Shown here: positions 45,441-57,590 of the stretch, one piece after another
Position numbering within the stretch: position 1 is the stretch's first letter
How the letters are laid out: each line of letters opens with the position of its first letter
NCBI GenBank assembly: GCA_036426205.1
Contig: CM071587.1
Location: 3,623,447-3,687,446 of the forward strand
Direction: 5' to 3'
Length of the DNA stretch: 64,000 bases
From: Ascaphus truei
Taxonomy: Eukaryota; Chordata; Amphibia; Anura; Ascaphidae
Notes under the pieces: generated by a model
What the model saw: only the letters and a program-made list of their open reading frames with translations
Databases searched by the model: none
Told to the model about the DNA's origin: nothing
Program-made: the position numbers and the translations under genes

Positions 45441-46616
45441 GCCTCTCTGCGAGTCACTTTTTACTATAGAAACGCCCCCCCCTGGAGGAATAACCCTGTG
45501 TATCCTGTGGCATTTTGTTGGCTTGCGCAGAAGGCTCCTGTCTGGGGCGTAAACGTCACCCCAACATTATCAAAGCAACAAAACCTGCTGCTTTAAATAG
45601 GATTTTCTTCCTCGATAAATGTAATGAGCATTATGTTGCTGCGGCTTTGCACAGGATTTTCAGCGGTGAGATTTCGATACATTGGTGTGCACAAGTATTG
45701 CACCATAATCTTGACAGCAACCCTCCCCCCCCCCCCCCCCCCGCAGACTGTACAGTTAGAGCGTTTTTAAGAAGTTCGACTTTTTTTTTTTACCAGAACT
45801 TTACTGTACGAGTGTATTTTTGCTTCAGTAGAAACAACAATCTGCGATCAAATGTTGCTCACGAGATTGTTTTTCAATTAATCAACCAATGAATTTATAG
45901 AACGGCACAGAGATATTTTAAGAGTTTAGATAAATAATCCCAGCTCCCCCCCCCCCCAAATATAAACTGCAAGAATGGCAAACAATGATAAAGACAGCCA
46001 TGTGTGACATTTCTAAAGACAATGACAGTGGGGGTGAAAGGGACATTGGTTTCATCAGCTGGTGACCCGGATAATCAGAACAGTAAACCAAGGCGGTGAC
46101 ACAAACATACGTTCACAATAACTACATTTATGTTACATTTTAACTTTAAAAGGATCAAATCAATCACTACATATAAACTTTTATTTTCTGATTCATTATA
46201 TTTGGTTATGTTGTTCTTTAAAAAAAAAAAAAAAAGACGTTTACATGATTGCATGTTTTTAATGTATGGCAATCGTTAAATGAGTGTTTTGTTTTTGATT
46301 GAGTTTAGGCTGTGTTTATTTTGGGATGTGCAGGGTTGGCAGACATGTCTCGCATACTGAGGTTTTATCAAGTTTGTTTATTGAAAACATGCATTGCCGT
46401 TTCCTGTGGCAATCGCAGGATTGCAAAAATTGGGTGAGGGGAAAATGTGCAGGTCAAAAAAAAAACAACAGCTTTTAAAAAATACAAAAATAAATGTAAA
46501 TAGAGAAAACAGAAAGATTAAGACATTATTAAAAAATACATATTATTTGATGTTAAACCTTTACCACGAAATTAGCATTCGATTCAATTACAGGAAGAAA
46601 AAAAACAGCTGTATTA
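45441..46616. other. Unassigned, AT-rich on the right
   Basis: Poly-C tract at 45722-45742. No recognised element or gene. Confidence 0.4.
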
Positions 46617-46618
46617 TA

Positions 46619-46825
46619 CAGGCAGTCATCGGTTATCCAAAGGAATCCGTGCTGGAAGTAGCGTTGGATAGTGAAACCGTTGTAAAGTGAGTCCCATGTT
46701 AATCAGTGGCGGTGAGCGTCGGATAACGCATTCAGGTGTTGGATAACGGCCCACAGGGTTGCATTGTAAAGCGTTGGGTATGCCATTCGTTGCAAAGTGA
46801 AACGTTGGATAGCGAGGGCTACCTG
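46619..46825. mobile_element. Mariner-type MITE (CAGGCAGTCATCGGTTATCC ends)
   Basis: Left end CAGGCAGTCATCGGTTATCC; right end, in reverse complement, CAGGTAGCCCTCGCTATCCAA, so imperfect inverted repeats. TA precedes it (46617-46618); TT follows, probably a mutated TA. The inside repeats GTTGGATA and GTAAAGTGA words. Confidence 0.7.
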
Positions 46826-46939
46826 TTCTGGAATCGACCCAATGAAATGGCGCTTTCTCTAATTTCCAACGCGCCACATCTCGCCTTCTCCCCTCCCCTC
46901 AACCTCAACACGCCCTTTCCATAGTTTAAACACCATGTT

Positions 46940-47107
46940 GGCGCCATATAAATAACATACATTGTAAGCGCCTTATAAGCAGGAACTGTGCCTGGAAAAC
47001 ACTATATTGTAGATATATTATGTATATTTATTTATTTTAATTGTAAAGTGATTTGAGTTCCATTGAAAGAAAAGCACTGTATAATAGAACTATTATTATT
47101 ATTATTA
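46940..47107 (+). repeat. LINE/SINE-like 3' tail with (ATT)n
   Basis: Plus-strand TTGTAAGCGCCTTATAAGCA ... AAAGCACTGTATAATAGAAC followed by (TATTAT)n, typical of an L2/CR1-type 3' end. Confidence 0.6.
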
Positions 47108-49385
47108 CAACAATAATCTGTGGTGGACAGGTCTTCTTAGCTTCTACCTTCAGCATGATCTACATTACTACAAATGTTACACAGAGTTGGTAATTACCCC
47201 AGCTTTATGCAATGCTTAGAAACAAATCACATTTTTCTCGTTAGCGAGGCTATGAGCAAAGTAAGAGTTTATTTTTCTTCCAACTGTATCTAAGTAAACA
47301 TTAGAAAATGATGCATTCAGTCTGATCGCACTGATGAAACCCTTAAAATAATTGCGCACAACTTTTTTGTGTCGCTGCGGGTCTGCTGATTACCAAACAA
47401 AATGCATTCCTACGGTGTGTTTGTGTTTTGGCATCTATTGGAAGTGACAGTGCCAGATGTTTCCGAGATTCCGAGACCTGCATGCTCACCAGGTTCAATT
47501 CAATGAACACATGGAATTAAAGGTAACTCTTTAACTGCTGCAGGGAACTGTGCTGTATTGTTACTGGCAGAAAGGTCATTGATAGCTCCACTGATATGAA
47601 GATTGTGAACTGCCCATTGGAATCGTGCAAAGATGCAGCTCATCAAACCCCATTCAACCTCGCATTGTGTATATAGAACCGCGTGGAAACACCGAGGGTG
47701 GCAGAAAGTGTGGTGCTCCCAAGCTGTCAGATCCTTTTAATAATCGCTGGATTATTGTGCTTTCCTCAATTTGTCAGACTTGTTTCAGCAAGAAATATAA
47801 AGGGTAGTTATTTACTAGTCTATTTTACATGTCTCCCGGCTCAATATCTGGAGCAAAACCAGAGCAACATAATTGCACCAGATAAATCAAAGCTGCATCG
47901 GTGCAAATGGAGGAGTTATTTCATGTAGACAAGATGTTGGGATGCATCATTTTTACCCTGACATTAGTGTCCTACAAAGAGAGTTGCATGAAAGCCGATA
48001 GTGAGTGGCAATCTGATCATTACCCCGCCCATCATATAACCCAAGTGACCGGTCCAGTGCTGGCTATTCACATCGCAGATCTGCTCGGGGGCTTCAGAGA
48101 AGGTAAGGCCCCCACCGCATGTCACAACAAAAATCAGACAAAGATGCCCAAAGCTACTTCCAATGTGACAAAAATACACAGTGCAATACCTATATATTCT
48201 CTTGAAAAAAGGGGTCACTTCCAAGGCGCAACCGTAGCAGGTCCTAACACCCCCGCATGTTACAGACTGTGGATTGGCTGCTAAAAGATCTCTCTCCTCC
48301 CAGGGTGCCAGCTTCCTTTAGGAGGCTCCCTGTGCACACCCATCGGGAATTGCATAAGGTCACCTGGGGCACAAGAGGGGTGGGACCCGCAAATTATACA
48401 TTTCTGAACCGTCAAAGAAAAACGTTGCTTTTAAAAGTATTTTTCCTTGGGGAAAAATCTCGTGCCGTTTTCTGCTTCAGCGCCGCTAACTCCCCGACAT
48501 GTGATTATCCTCACTAGAGTATCACAGAACCCCAGAAAGAGGGGGAAGCAGCTGTGTTTGGGGGTCCAGTCTGAGGAGGGAAACAGATATTCATGGGGGC
48601 TGAAACCAGGATTTGTACATTATGGTAATATATGCCTATCCTCGAACACACACACTGACACAAGAATTAGTGCATATAATGTGCCTGAGCATTTATTAAT
48701 ACAACATCACAACAAGAAATAACGTGGCACCTCCCCAGGGACCCGTCTGTTTGCTCCGAGCAGGATACCCCGTGGCTTGAACCCCAAATTCGCCAACCGC
48801 CGTCACAAGCCTGATGACACGAAATACACAGCACTTTGGGAAGCCATACCTGCCGGCGTTAGCCACGCGTGGCACTGCCTCCCCCATAACCACATCACAA
48901 ACCTAGCGCCAGTCCGACCCGCTGCAACGCTGGCGACAATTCTGCGCGTCCCATCAACGAGCCACAACCCCAAATCACTTCCCAACACAAGCATACGACA
49001 ATTCCAAATAAACCCTGTAACCTTACATAAAAACCCAGGGAGGGAGGGGGGGTTACGACATGTGGTTTGTTGAAGAGAGAGGCCGGATCAAGGTAAGTGT
49101 AACAATACATACTTGCCCTCCCCCCCCCCCCCCCCCCCAAGCCATGCCTAACACCTCACATCCTGCTTAACGTCCGACCCCTAATAACGTTTAAGAGGTG
49201 ACCCTCTGCATGTAGTCATGCCGCCCCTCCACTTTATCCGTTTTATTTCGTATGTACAGCACACCCCCACCCAAAAATGAGTTGTTCCTGCAAGCCTGGA
49301 TTTCTTGTTTATTTTGTTGTTGTTATTAATTAAAACTTTATTTGAAGGGCTAAACGCAGGAAAAGAATCCCGTGTCCCCGGAAAG
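47108..49385. other. Unassigned
   Basis: It includes a moderately CpG-rich stretch at 48720-49080 with no recognised family, and a poly-C tract at 49120-49138. A frame at 47901-48284 passes a GTAAGG at 48102 but resembles no protein known to me. Confidence 0.4.
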
Positions 49386-49387
49386 TC

Positions 49388-49388
<1 letters not shown>

Positions 49389-49426
<38 letters not shown>
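49389..49426. repeat. (CA)n microsatellite
   Basis: Nineteen perfect AC dinucleotides. It lies in the 3' part of the gag remnant and accounts for the (CV)n run at the end of that frame. Confidence 0.97.
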
Positions 49427-49428
<2 letters not shown>

Positions 49429-49439
49429 CAGTGAAGGCC

Positions 49440-50544
49440 GAGGCGACGGTCCTGCTGAATGAACAATCCATCAGTGGACAGTCCACATACCGGTGGCCTT
49501 GTTCTCCGCAGGCGGAACATGGAGAGGGTTCCCTCACAGGAGGGGGCTGTGGATAGCGCTCCGCTGGACCGGATACTGGAGACCAGGCATCTGGTGGGTC
49601 CTGTGGGCGACGTCCTCGGAAGTTCCTCTCATTTTGCGACGAGCCGACATCAGGAAGGAGATGAGAGTCTCGGCGGGGAACAGCATTTGGACTCCGTCTT
49701 TGCTGGAACGACTGCTCCTTCCGTTGGATTTGGCGGTTGCGTATGGACGGGCCGTAGGTTCCCCGTTGATCTGATCTCCCTCTTTGGGCGTCCGCAAGTG
49801 CCGGTGGAGTCGGGTCCTGGACACTCGCCTGCTGCTCAGCCCCAATGAAGTTCTCCACGAGTCGGACCGCCAAAGTTAGGGTTTCAGCAGCGTGGCGTTT
49901 TACCCATGAGCGTGCGGAAGGGGGTATTATTTGTAGAAATTGTTCCAAAACCACCTGCTCAAGAATTGCCTCCTTAGTGCACTCCTCGGGTTGTATCCAG
50001 CGTGTACACAAGTCCAATAACCGCTGTGCGAGGACCCGGGGTCTCATCTTAGCGGTGTACTTCATGTTCCGGAACTGCTGCCGGTAAGTCTCTGGGGTCA
50101 GACCTAAGTGATCCAGTATGGCGGCTTTTACTTGTCGGTAGTCCATTGCCTGATCTGTAGGGAGGCCCTGATATGAGGCCTGGGCTTCTCCTATGAGGAG
50201 CGGGGCCAAAGCAGTTGCCCAGCGATCTGCAGCCCAGCCCTGAGCTTCTGCGACTCTTTCAAATGTCAGTAAAAAAGCCTCTGGATCCTCGTTCGGAGCC
50301 ATTTTCCTCAGGAGTATCGGGGGTCTGCTTGCAAGTTCTGGACTGGCAGACCCTGGAATTGGGTCAGCAGCTTGGCCATTCGCTCCTCCTGTGCTGCCTG
50401 CTGCTGGGCTACGAGCTGGGTTTGCTGCTGCAATAGTCTTTCATCTCTCTCTGCTTGCAGCCGGGCCTGCTCCTGCATTAACAGTCCCTGTTGTTTGGTC
50501 TGCTCCTGCATTAACAGTCCCTGCTGTTTGGTCTGCTCGCACAA
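49440..50544 (-). pseudogene. Gypsy-type gag with SCAN-like capsid domain and zinc knuckle, remnant
   Basis: Minus strand. An N-terminal Q/E-rich coiled-coil part (50308-50544) is in a different frame from the main part (from 50302), so a frameshift lies near the C run at about 50320. The main frame has the capsid start (EDPEAFLLTFERVAEAQGW), then a SCAN-like block (CTRWIQPEECTKEAILE and VLEQFLQIIP), a basic linker, and a CCHC knuckle C-S-A-C-x4-H-x4-C near 49460. SCAN domains of vertebrate zinc-finger proteins are thought to derive from such Gmr1-like gag. Protease, RT and integrase are absent; the frame runs into the CA microsatellite. Confidence 0.85.
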
Positions 50545-50647
50545 AAACTCTTAAAAAAATTCTTCCATTTTTTTTCATTCTTGTGTGTATGTGTGTGTGT
50601 GGCCCTTAACTGCAGGGGCCTTTCAAAATCCCACTTCTGACACCATA

Positions 50648-51079
50648 TGTTGCAGGGTACATGCAACTACACACGTGGGTTTCTTGACAAGGCTTATTTA
50701 TTTAGCCTTAAAAGATATACAGCACACAAAACAAAAATAGCTTTTCTTCAGCAAACAAAAACAAAACAGTTTCTCTTTAGCAGACAGTGTTAAAATCAGG
50801 CAGCTACCCTTTTCTATGCAGGAGACAGACAGTTCATAATTCATGTACTTTGATAACAGACCTTGTTTCAGTAATCTCTGCAGTAGCTTACTCCTCTCTC
50901 CTCAACAGCCAGCACCATCTGTCTACAGCCTGGGTTTTTAACACACCTTGATTAGGCAGCTGGGATCCAACTAATTGTCCTGAGGTTCCCAGCTGAAGTT
51001 AACCTAATCAATGCTGCACTGCAGACTAGACATAGGTTTTCCAGGCATATAGCTGGTGGCTTTTATTTACCCTGTCACA
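50648..51079 (-). mobile_element. 5' LTR of the SCAN-gag element
   Basis: A 432-bp LTR in TG...CA form; on the minus strand it starts TGTGACAGGG and ends CCCTGCAACA. Two bases later comes the primer-binding-site-like TGGTGTCAGAAGTGGGAT. It is inserted into the short repeat shared with 13321-13395. No 3' LTR was found. Confidence 0.82.
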
Positions 51080-51174
51080 GTACCATTTTCAAATGACCTG
51101 AACATTGCAGGGAACCCTTTAAGGGTGCCCGGAGAACCCAAGGTCTCCTAGGAACCCCTGTTGAAAAATACTAA

Positions 51175-51651
51175 GGGCCTCATGCAGAGAGCAGCGCTAT
51201 TTACAATCTCGCCATTTTCCGGCGAAAATCGTGCAAAAAACAGCTGAAAATGGCGAGGTAGGAAAAAAGCGCCATTTTTTTTTTTCTATTTGAAAATCTT
51301 GCCGCGCTGCTGGCGAGAAACTACATCTCGCCAGTCTGAAAAATATCCAAATTCAGAAAGGCGCGCTCGCCATCTAGCGGCTGTTTTTGGCGCGATTTTC
51401 TTCAATTTTCTCCGCCAACTAAAGTTGGCAAGAAGCAGGAGCTTGCCGGCTATAGGGGGGAAAAAAAATGCGCGATTTTTTTTTCTCCCTTTCAGCTGCG
51501 CGCATCTCCTCATTTACAATTCTCCACATGCAGTAATGCTAAAAATAGCGGATTTCGCCCATTTCTGCATATGGAGAATAAAACTCTCCATTAAAGCTAC
51601 TTTTTCTTAAACTCTCCAATTTATTCTAGCGCTGCTCTCTGCATAGGCCCC
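51175..51651. mobile_element. Harbinger-like MITE with TAA target
   Basis: Ends GGGCCTCATGCAGAGAGC and, in reverse complement, GGGGCCTATGCAGAGAGC, each continuing AGCGCTA. TAA flanks both sides (51172-51174 and 51652-51654). The inside is made of GCGAGAT/ATCTCGCC words in both orientations. A 3-bp TAA target with GGGCC ends fits PIF/Harbinger. Confidence 0.78.
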
Positions 51652-52275
51652 TAAGTCCCTAAACTAGGGTGAAACGGCAATTTTGGTAGGAAAAGGCTTA
51701 CTCTACTTTACATGGCATCAAACCGCTAAACAGTATGGTTACCAAATGATGATAGGGACTTCCTGTTTCCATACGATGACATAAAAAATAATCTATGTTT
51801 AAAACGCCAGAGTCAGAAATTTCCACTGCTTACCAGCTCCTTGGGTGCGTATTAATGTTCAGTGATCACTTCTTATTCCACATGGCCCTATGCACAGTGC
51901 AAACACACAACCGCCACAAACTCTGGGCTGTGAATAAAAGGCTTCTCACATACAGCAGGGAGCGCGCACGGAAATTGGACGAGGCATTTTCTGCTGAATA
52001 AAAGCCCCGTGTGTTCTTTTTACACTATTTACACAATGGGACTTTGTACGATGTATTAGATCAGAACAGCTATAGGGTATCCCTGATGGAACATTTATTG
52101 CATAAAGTCATGCAACAATATGCATTAGTCACGGCGCTCTCTTACATGTAATGGGCTGCATCCATAAAATCTAATTAATAGGGTTACGTAATATCCACAC
52201 ATCTTCTAATAACCCAACGAGCATAATTACTGTCAAATGCATCACAGCACATACATGAAAAATTACACATTGGTA

Positions 52276-52498
52276 CAGCTCAACCCCTGTTATAACGCGA
52301 TCCGTTACAACGCGAATCCGCTTATAACGCGATGCAAGCGTGGCCCCCAATTTTTGTATTTATGAATACTTTACAACACGATTATTGGTATATTAAATAC
52401 TTTATTGTACAATGCATACATTATTTCTAACGCGATCCGCTTATAGCGCAATGTGATTCTTTGGACCCCAAGCATAGCGTTATAAGGGGGTTGAGCTG
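52276..52498. mobile_element. Mariner-type MITE (CAGCTCAACCCC family), full copy
   Basis: Ends CAGCTCAACCCCTGTTATAA and ...TTATAAGGGGGTTGAGCTG, with TA on both sides (52274-52275 and 52499-52500). A CGATCCG motif (GTTACAACGCG/CTTATAACGCG contexts) is repeated inside. The deleted relative is at 33736-33833. Confidence 0.88.
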
Positions 52499-52703
52499 TA
52501 TAATTCAATGCATCTTTCCAGGTAAAAATATTTTAATAAATAAGTTATTGTCCTAAATATTTCTAATCATATTTAAAAATATTATTTACTGTCAAATGTG
52601 TAACTTATGGTTGAAGGCGCATATTTTTCCCAAGGAAATCACCTTAAACAACAATTATTTACCATATCTTGGGAATGGGCAACGCTGGGTCTCTCAGCTA
52701 GTT

Positions 52704-52729
52704 ATATATATATATAGAGAGAGAGAGGG

Positions 52730-52760
<31 letters not shown>

Positions 52761-52765
52761 AATTG
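52704..52765. repeat. (TA)n/(GA)n microsatellite
   Basis: Alternating TATATA, GAGAGAGAGG and TATATA tracts. Confidence 0.95.
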
Positions 52766-53650
52766 GTGTTCTGGCGACAAGGCTTTGATAGCGATATCTT
52801 AATAGAAGGATGAATGACAGCTTTGGAATCCATAAATACAATTCCGTCATTTGACATTTTTATTAGGCATACCCCAAGGGTTCTCTGAAAGATTATTCTA
52901 AATTAAAGGGTGTGTATAAAAAGCATCAATACACATGTAATCCAACCCGCGTCATTGTGTGAGCTGCTACATTCTCTCGGCCGCGGATTTGGTTATTCCA
53001 CTGTCTCTTGTGGTTTGTTAGAAGTAAAAATGAGGTGGTATTATTGTTTAGTCTGCCCGGTTCAAAGGCTGACATCTTTCTCCATCACTTCAAAGTACGG
53101 TACCCGCTATATACTTCACCTGTTCACAAATATTCTCCAGTGTTTGCACAACAGTGCTCTGCTTTTTGGGCTAATTTAAATAATTTGAATATAATTTCCA
53201 TATTCAAATTAGGTTATGTCTCAGGTATTTCAGGTGTGTTCACAGGTATCTCTCTACGTGTCCAGGTGAGTGTTTTGGGCTGTATATAAGTAAATGGGTA
53301 CTTTATTTTCTCTCTATTTTACCCTCTCTGGGAACAAAATGCCCCATCGGATACATATCCAGAGTCTTTTATGAGACAGCGCCAGCATTGAAGTGGGTAT
53401 TAGATCTACCTTCTTCAGCTACCTGTACGCGACCTCCATGCCAACAAAGGAAACCAGTCTAACACTATGAGAACAAGGAAAGGCTCAATCGGAGGTAAGC
53501 CAACATTCCCGGCCCGAAGGGATCACTCCTAACCAGCTATATTATTCTATAAAACACAATCTAGTTGAATTATTTGACAAGAGAGCTACCCATTCAGGAA
53601 TGATAGCTGCATGCCGAGTGTAAAAAAAAAAGAAATGGTTGCAGGAACTC
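52766..53650. other. Unassigned
   Basis: No gene or element recognised. The frames at 52910-53289 have no family resemblance. Confidence 0.4.
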
Positions 53651-53654
53651 CTTA

Positions 53655-53961
53655 CAGGCATACCTCGCATTAACGTACGCAATGGGACCGGAGCATGTAT
53701 GTAAAGCGAACATGTACTTATAGTGAAGCACTACCTTTTTCCCACTTATCGATGCATGTGCTGTACTGCAATCGTCATATACGTGCATAACTGATGTAAA
53801 TAACGCATGTGTAACAGGCTCTATAGTCTCCCCGCTTGCACACAGCTTCGGTACAGGTAGGGAGCCGGTGTTGCTGTTCAGGACGTGCTGACAGGCGCAT
53901 GCGCGGGCTGCCGTTTTCCTATTGGGCGTGAAGTGATTGTCCTTAAACCGGGGTATGCCTG
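53655..53961. mobile_element. Tc1/mariner-type MITE (CAGGCATACCCCG family), copy 2
   Basis: Same element as 13695-14028, 307 bp, with TA at 53653-53654 and 53962-53963. The central sequence (TATCGATGCATGT ... GACAGGCGCATGCG) is almost identical between copies. It is shorter by a deletion before the right end. Confidence 0.88.
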
Positions 53962-53963
53962 TA

Positions 53964-55595
53964 TTTAGCTTTTTTTATTAAATGCACATTGTATCATTTC
54001 TGTCAATCAAAATAACGGAGCCCTGAATATTTCCTTCTCTGAGTATTTTGTGTGTGTGACAGGGAGCATCTTTTCTAGGGCCGTATGGCTTAGCTGACAG
54101 CACTCCTACATTCATAGGCAAACTGGTATGACAGGTAAGGTGTATGGTGCATTTATATGCTGTTTGGTTACCTCATTGCACGGGGAGACACAGTGTAAAT
54201 AGTAGCCCTCCTCAGATGTCACCCGAGCTGACGTACTATACACAACTCCATCACAGAGTTCATTCACAAAATCGCTCTTTCACCGTCAATTTTGGTCAGC
54301 AAACAGACCGGTTTCCAAGCAACCGGGGGGGGAAGCATGACCACACCGTCTGAGGCCCAGTGTTGTTTGTTTGGGGGAGAATTGCATCTCTTGGCGTTGG
54401 GAGATAGAGAAGTTCCAGTGGTTTCCTTGACATTCTTGAGCGCTGAGTGTCTGCAGCTGCAGCACGCCCCATACATACAGGGAGAGCTTTGACTCATTCT
54501 TTGTGCTGTCACAATGAATCTGTGTTTCGCAAACACAAATCCATGCAGTATGTTTGCTTGCAGGGGGATCCGTGGCCTGTGTCTCTGAGCAACCAACAAA
54601 CATGTTTGCCGAAAAGGAATGGGGGTCACAAATAAGCCGAATATGTTTAAATGGGAACCAGTCTATTTATAGACGGAAAGGGCAGAACAGAAGGACAGTG
54701 GTGGCCTGATGAATATGTATCGGACAGCCCTGCGAAGGGGGCTCAGCTGGCAGATGTTCTGGGTCAAAAAAGTTTAAAGTCCCAGCCATTTGCTCAGCCT
54801 GTATTCAAATCTTCTGCAAGTCATATGTAGAGCTGCTATCCCAATGACAGCGCTCACCCATATAACTCCTTCTGTCATTTGGGGGATTTTTTTGGGGGGG
54901 GGTCTAGGTTGAAGCGTAAAGGTGTAGCCCTACCTTTAAACTAATGACAGCAATGTGTTCAGTACGTTAATACGAGGCGATTGGTCATTTAGGGCCATGG
55001 AGCCTATGAATGACCTCCCAGCCTTGTGCAACTTTCCTTCTAAGCCCCTATTTAATAGCGTGCGAAGTCGTCTTCACCTTGCGCAGGAAGATCCAAGCGC
55101 CATTGAAATGATGGTTTAGATTTTCCTGAGCAAAATGGAAAGGACGTCTCAGATTTACGCAGAATAAGTCTTAATGTGGCCAGCACCTGCAGGCGCCTGT
55201 CCTGTTATAATAACCACAGAGACGGAGGTCTTCTTTACACAATGTGATTCTTGTGTTCTTCTTGATTAGTGTAGATTAGGCACAGTCAGTATGGTAAGCC
55301 CCTGTAATTGGAGTATCCCAGCACTGTGTATTGCAATGGTTATGCTTGGTAATGCTCAGCCTGCTGCATGTTTTGGACTCTCGGCTTACACACAATGTCT
55401 CTTTACACTGGTGGGGAACAGCCCGAGTCTCTAAATATTTATTCTGTAAGAATATAGAGGAAACTATTGCAAGTGTTCTGCACTGGAAATCTTGCATATA
55501 AGTTTACACTCAATATTGCTAATTAATATTGCTCTGTGCCCACCTTACAAATCCCTCCTACTGTCTCTGTACATTCTTGCTACTTACCACTTAGA
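53964..55595. other. Unassigned
   Basis: No element ends or exons recognised. The frames at 54264-54635 overlap on both strands and look random. Confidence 0.4.
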
Positions 55596-55903
55596 TTGTG
55601 AGCTCTTCGGGGCAGGGACTCCTTTTTCTAATGTTTACTTAAGTCTTGAGTGCTTATTCCCGTTATGTGGTATATTATTATGTCCCATGTATTACTGCTG
55701 TGACGCGCTGTGTACGTAGATGGCGTGATACAAATTATATATATAGTGCCATTAATGTACATAGCGCTTCAAAGCAGTAATACGTGACAATCATATAAAT
55801 AACAAATAATATAAATAACGCATAAAGGGAGAAGTGCTTCAGACATAAAAGTAACATTTAGGAAAAGGAGTCCCTGCTCCGAAGAGCTTACAATCTAATT
55901 ATA

Positions 55904-55905
<2 letters not shown>
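55596..55905. repeat. Two LINE-tail pieces in opposite orientation
   Basis: Plus-strand ATTGTGAGCTCTTCGGGGCA...TATTACTGCTGTGACGCGCTGTGT (55596-55740) faces a minus-strand relative (AAGCAGTAATACGTGAC...GAGTCCCTGCTCCGAAGAGC, 55745-55900). They form an imperfect inverted repeat. A (TA)n tract follows at 55906-55937. Confidence 0.65.
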
Positions 55906-55937
<32 letters not shown>

Positions 55938-55941
<4 letters not shown>

Positions 55942-56830
55942 CCTGGCTGTGCTCAAAGCTGTGACCATGCAGCAAGCTTAAGCCTATAGGGAACCATGTT
56001 AAAAATGGTTTTTGAAGCAAAAAGTGGCACTGTGTGCTCATTTGCATGTAATTTCCCAGAATCCCTTGCTGCAGTGGAAGTGCTGTGTGCTGGGTGATAA
56101 TGGGGAAAGGCGGGCTTGCAGACCTGCCTAAGACATGCAGATGAGCATACAGTTGTATCCCGGAAGAAGCCTTTTTGGCGAAACGGCCGTAGGAGCAGAG
56201 CTGTGACAGCACCCCTCCATCCTGTGACCCGTGTGCCTTACCATACTGCGTGAGACTTTCCTCCGTTTTACTGCAAGACTTTGGTCTTTATCATCTGATT
56301 CTCCTGCTGCCTGACTGAGTAACGCTGGTATTTATCACTGGATTTCCTCAGTGCTTTGTGCACACCACACACAGCAGTGCTCTATGTCCCTGTGTTATTC
56401 ACACACCACCACTGCTCATTATTTTTGAGCTCTGTATCTCAGGGGACTTTATATGAGCGCTACCAGTGCACTTTATAGATCTACCACTGCTGCTACTTAT
56501 CTTACATGTGCAGCTCAATTTGGGCATCACTTTATTCAGCTGATTTACAGCACATTTAAGGGTCACAACTTTATGTATTTCTAGCTATGTGCCTAACTAT
56601 CTCTCATCATCATTAAGAGGTTTATGTATATTTACTACAATATATATCCAATCTTTTTCTTGTGGTCTGTATCTACTTACCATTTATATTCATTGCTACT
56701 CTTGTTCTGGATCGGCCGATCTCAGTAAACATTACTTGGGGAGAAATATTTTTCCCCTAGTTCTGTTATGTTATATTTGTAATGATATATTGTTACCCTG
56801 CTTTGGCTCTTATCAGACCAATTAACCTTT
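55938..56830 (+). mobile_element. Penelope-like repeat with octamer/Staf sites and hammerhead-like motif
   Basis: Preceded by a (TA)n tract. The left part matches 31310-31530. ATTTGCAT (56040-56047) and TTCCCAGAATCCCTTGCT (56053-56070) are 5 bp apart. A hammerhead-like motif follows at 56155-56196. The AT-rich remainder up to about 56830 has no coding frame. Assignment to Penelope rests on the ribozyme-like motif and on the layout, not on an RT. Confidence 0.55.
56155..56196 (+). ncRNA. Hammerhead-like motif, family 2
   Basis: TCC, then CGGAAGA (core with U4 replaced by G), extra A, stem GCC-TTTTT-GGC, GAA, palindrome ACGGCCGT, A at the cleavage position, then GGA pairing with the leading TCC. 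The U4 change would be expected to lower or abolish activity. Confidence 0.5.
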
Positions 56831-57399
56831 CAGAAGCTGGACAGTATGCATGTTAGGTTTTCAAATGTTTTGTACATTATTATTTCATCTATATAGAACT
56901 CATTTGCTTGTCCGTTAAAGTGTCAGCTCGTGTCCTAGTTGCAGTAGACTTCCCCTTATTATCACCGCCTGGTTATTCTTGCTGTTACAGCCATTGCACA
57001 AACTGGCATTAGTTTCAAAGAAGTACAATCAGTATCTAAAAGGCAAATGTTCCGCGAGGCTCTTTAGATGTGTCTCCCATTGCACTGCGTACACAGGGAG
57101 CTGTCTGAGATACATTAGGTGGTCCGTCTCCTGTTCTGCTGGCAGCCGCTAACAGCTGCTTCCCAAACTACTTTCTCATACTTCCCACTAGATGGTAGTG
57201 CTAGTCTGTTGTGCTGCCCATGCGTTGGCAGGACCACGAGAGAAAAGCAAAGCACAGCTTCAGGGATTGGCATTAGATTTTGTAAAATAAAAAAAATTAC
57301 AATGTGTTTCATTATGTATCCTTTCAATAGATGTAAGAAATTAGTCAAATGTTTGATTAGAAAAATGTAGAGTAATGATAAAGAGCACTTATGAGCACA

Positions 57400-57590
57400 T
57401 GACGGGTCCCCAAACTTTCCATGCACAGTGCATGAAGTGTTTCCACTGCAGCAAAGGATTCTGGGCATTGACATGCAAATGAGCACTCCTGGGGCATCAC
57501 TTTTTGCTCATTATCCATGTTGACATGTATTCCTTTAAGTGTATGCCTGCTGTACAACACAGCTTTCGCAGCACAGCCAAAGTGCATGGC
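57400..57590 (-). repeat. Dispersed repeat with octamer and Staf-type site, copy 4
   Basis: On the minus strand ATTTGCAT (57473-57480) precedes TGCCCAGAATCCTTTGCT (57450-57467) by 5 bp. Flanking sequence matches 55960-56090. Confidence 0.65.

Noticed and set aside
47901..48284. Open frame of 127 codons with a possible donor site at 48102
   Set aside because: No protein family resemblance, no matching acceptor or downstream exon found, and no compositional support for coding.
49181..49430. C-terminal extension of the gag frame with (CV)n
   Set aside because: It is the CA microsatellite and unrelated sequence beyond it read in frame, not gag.
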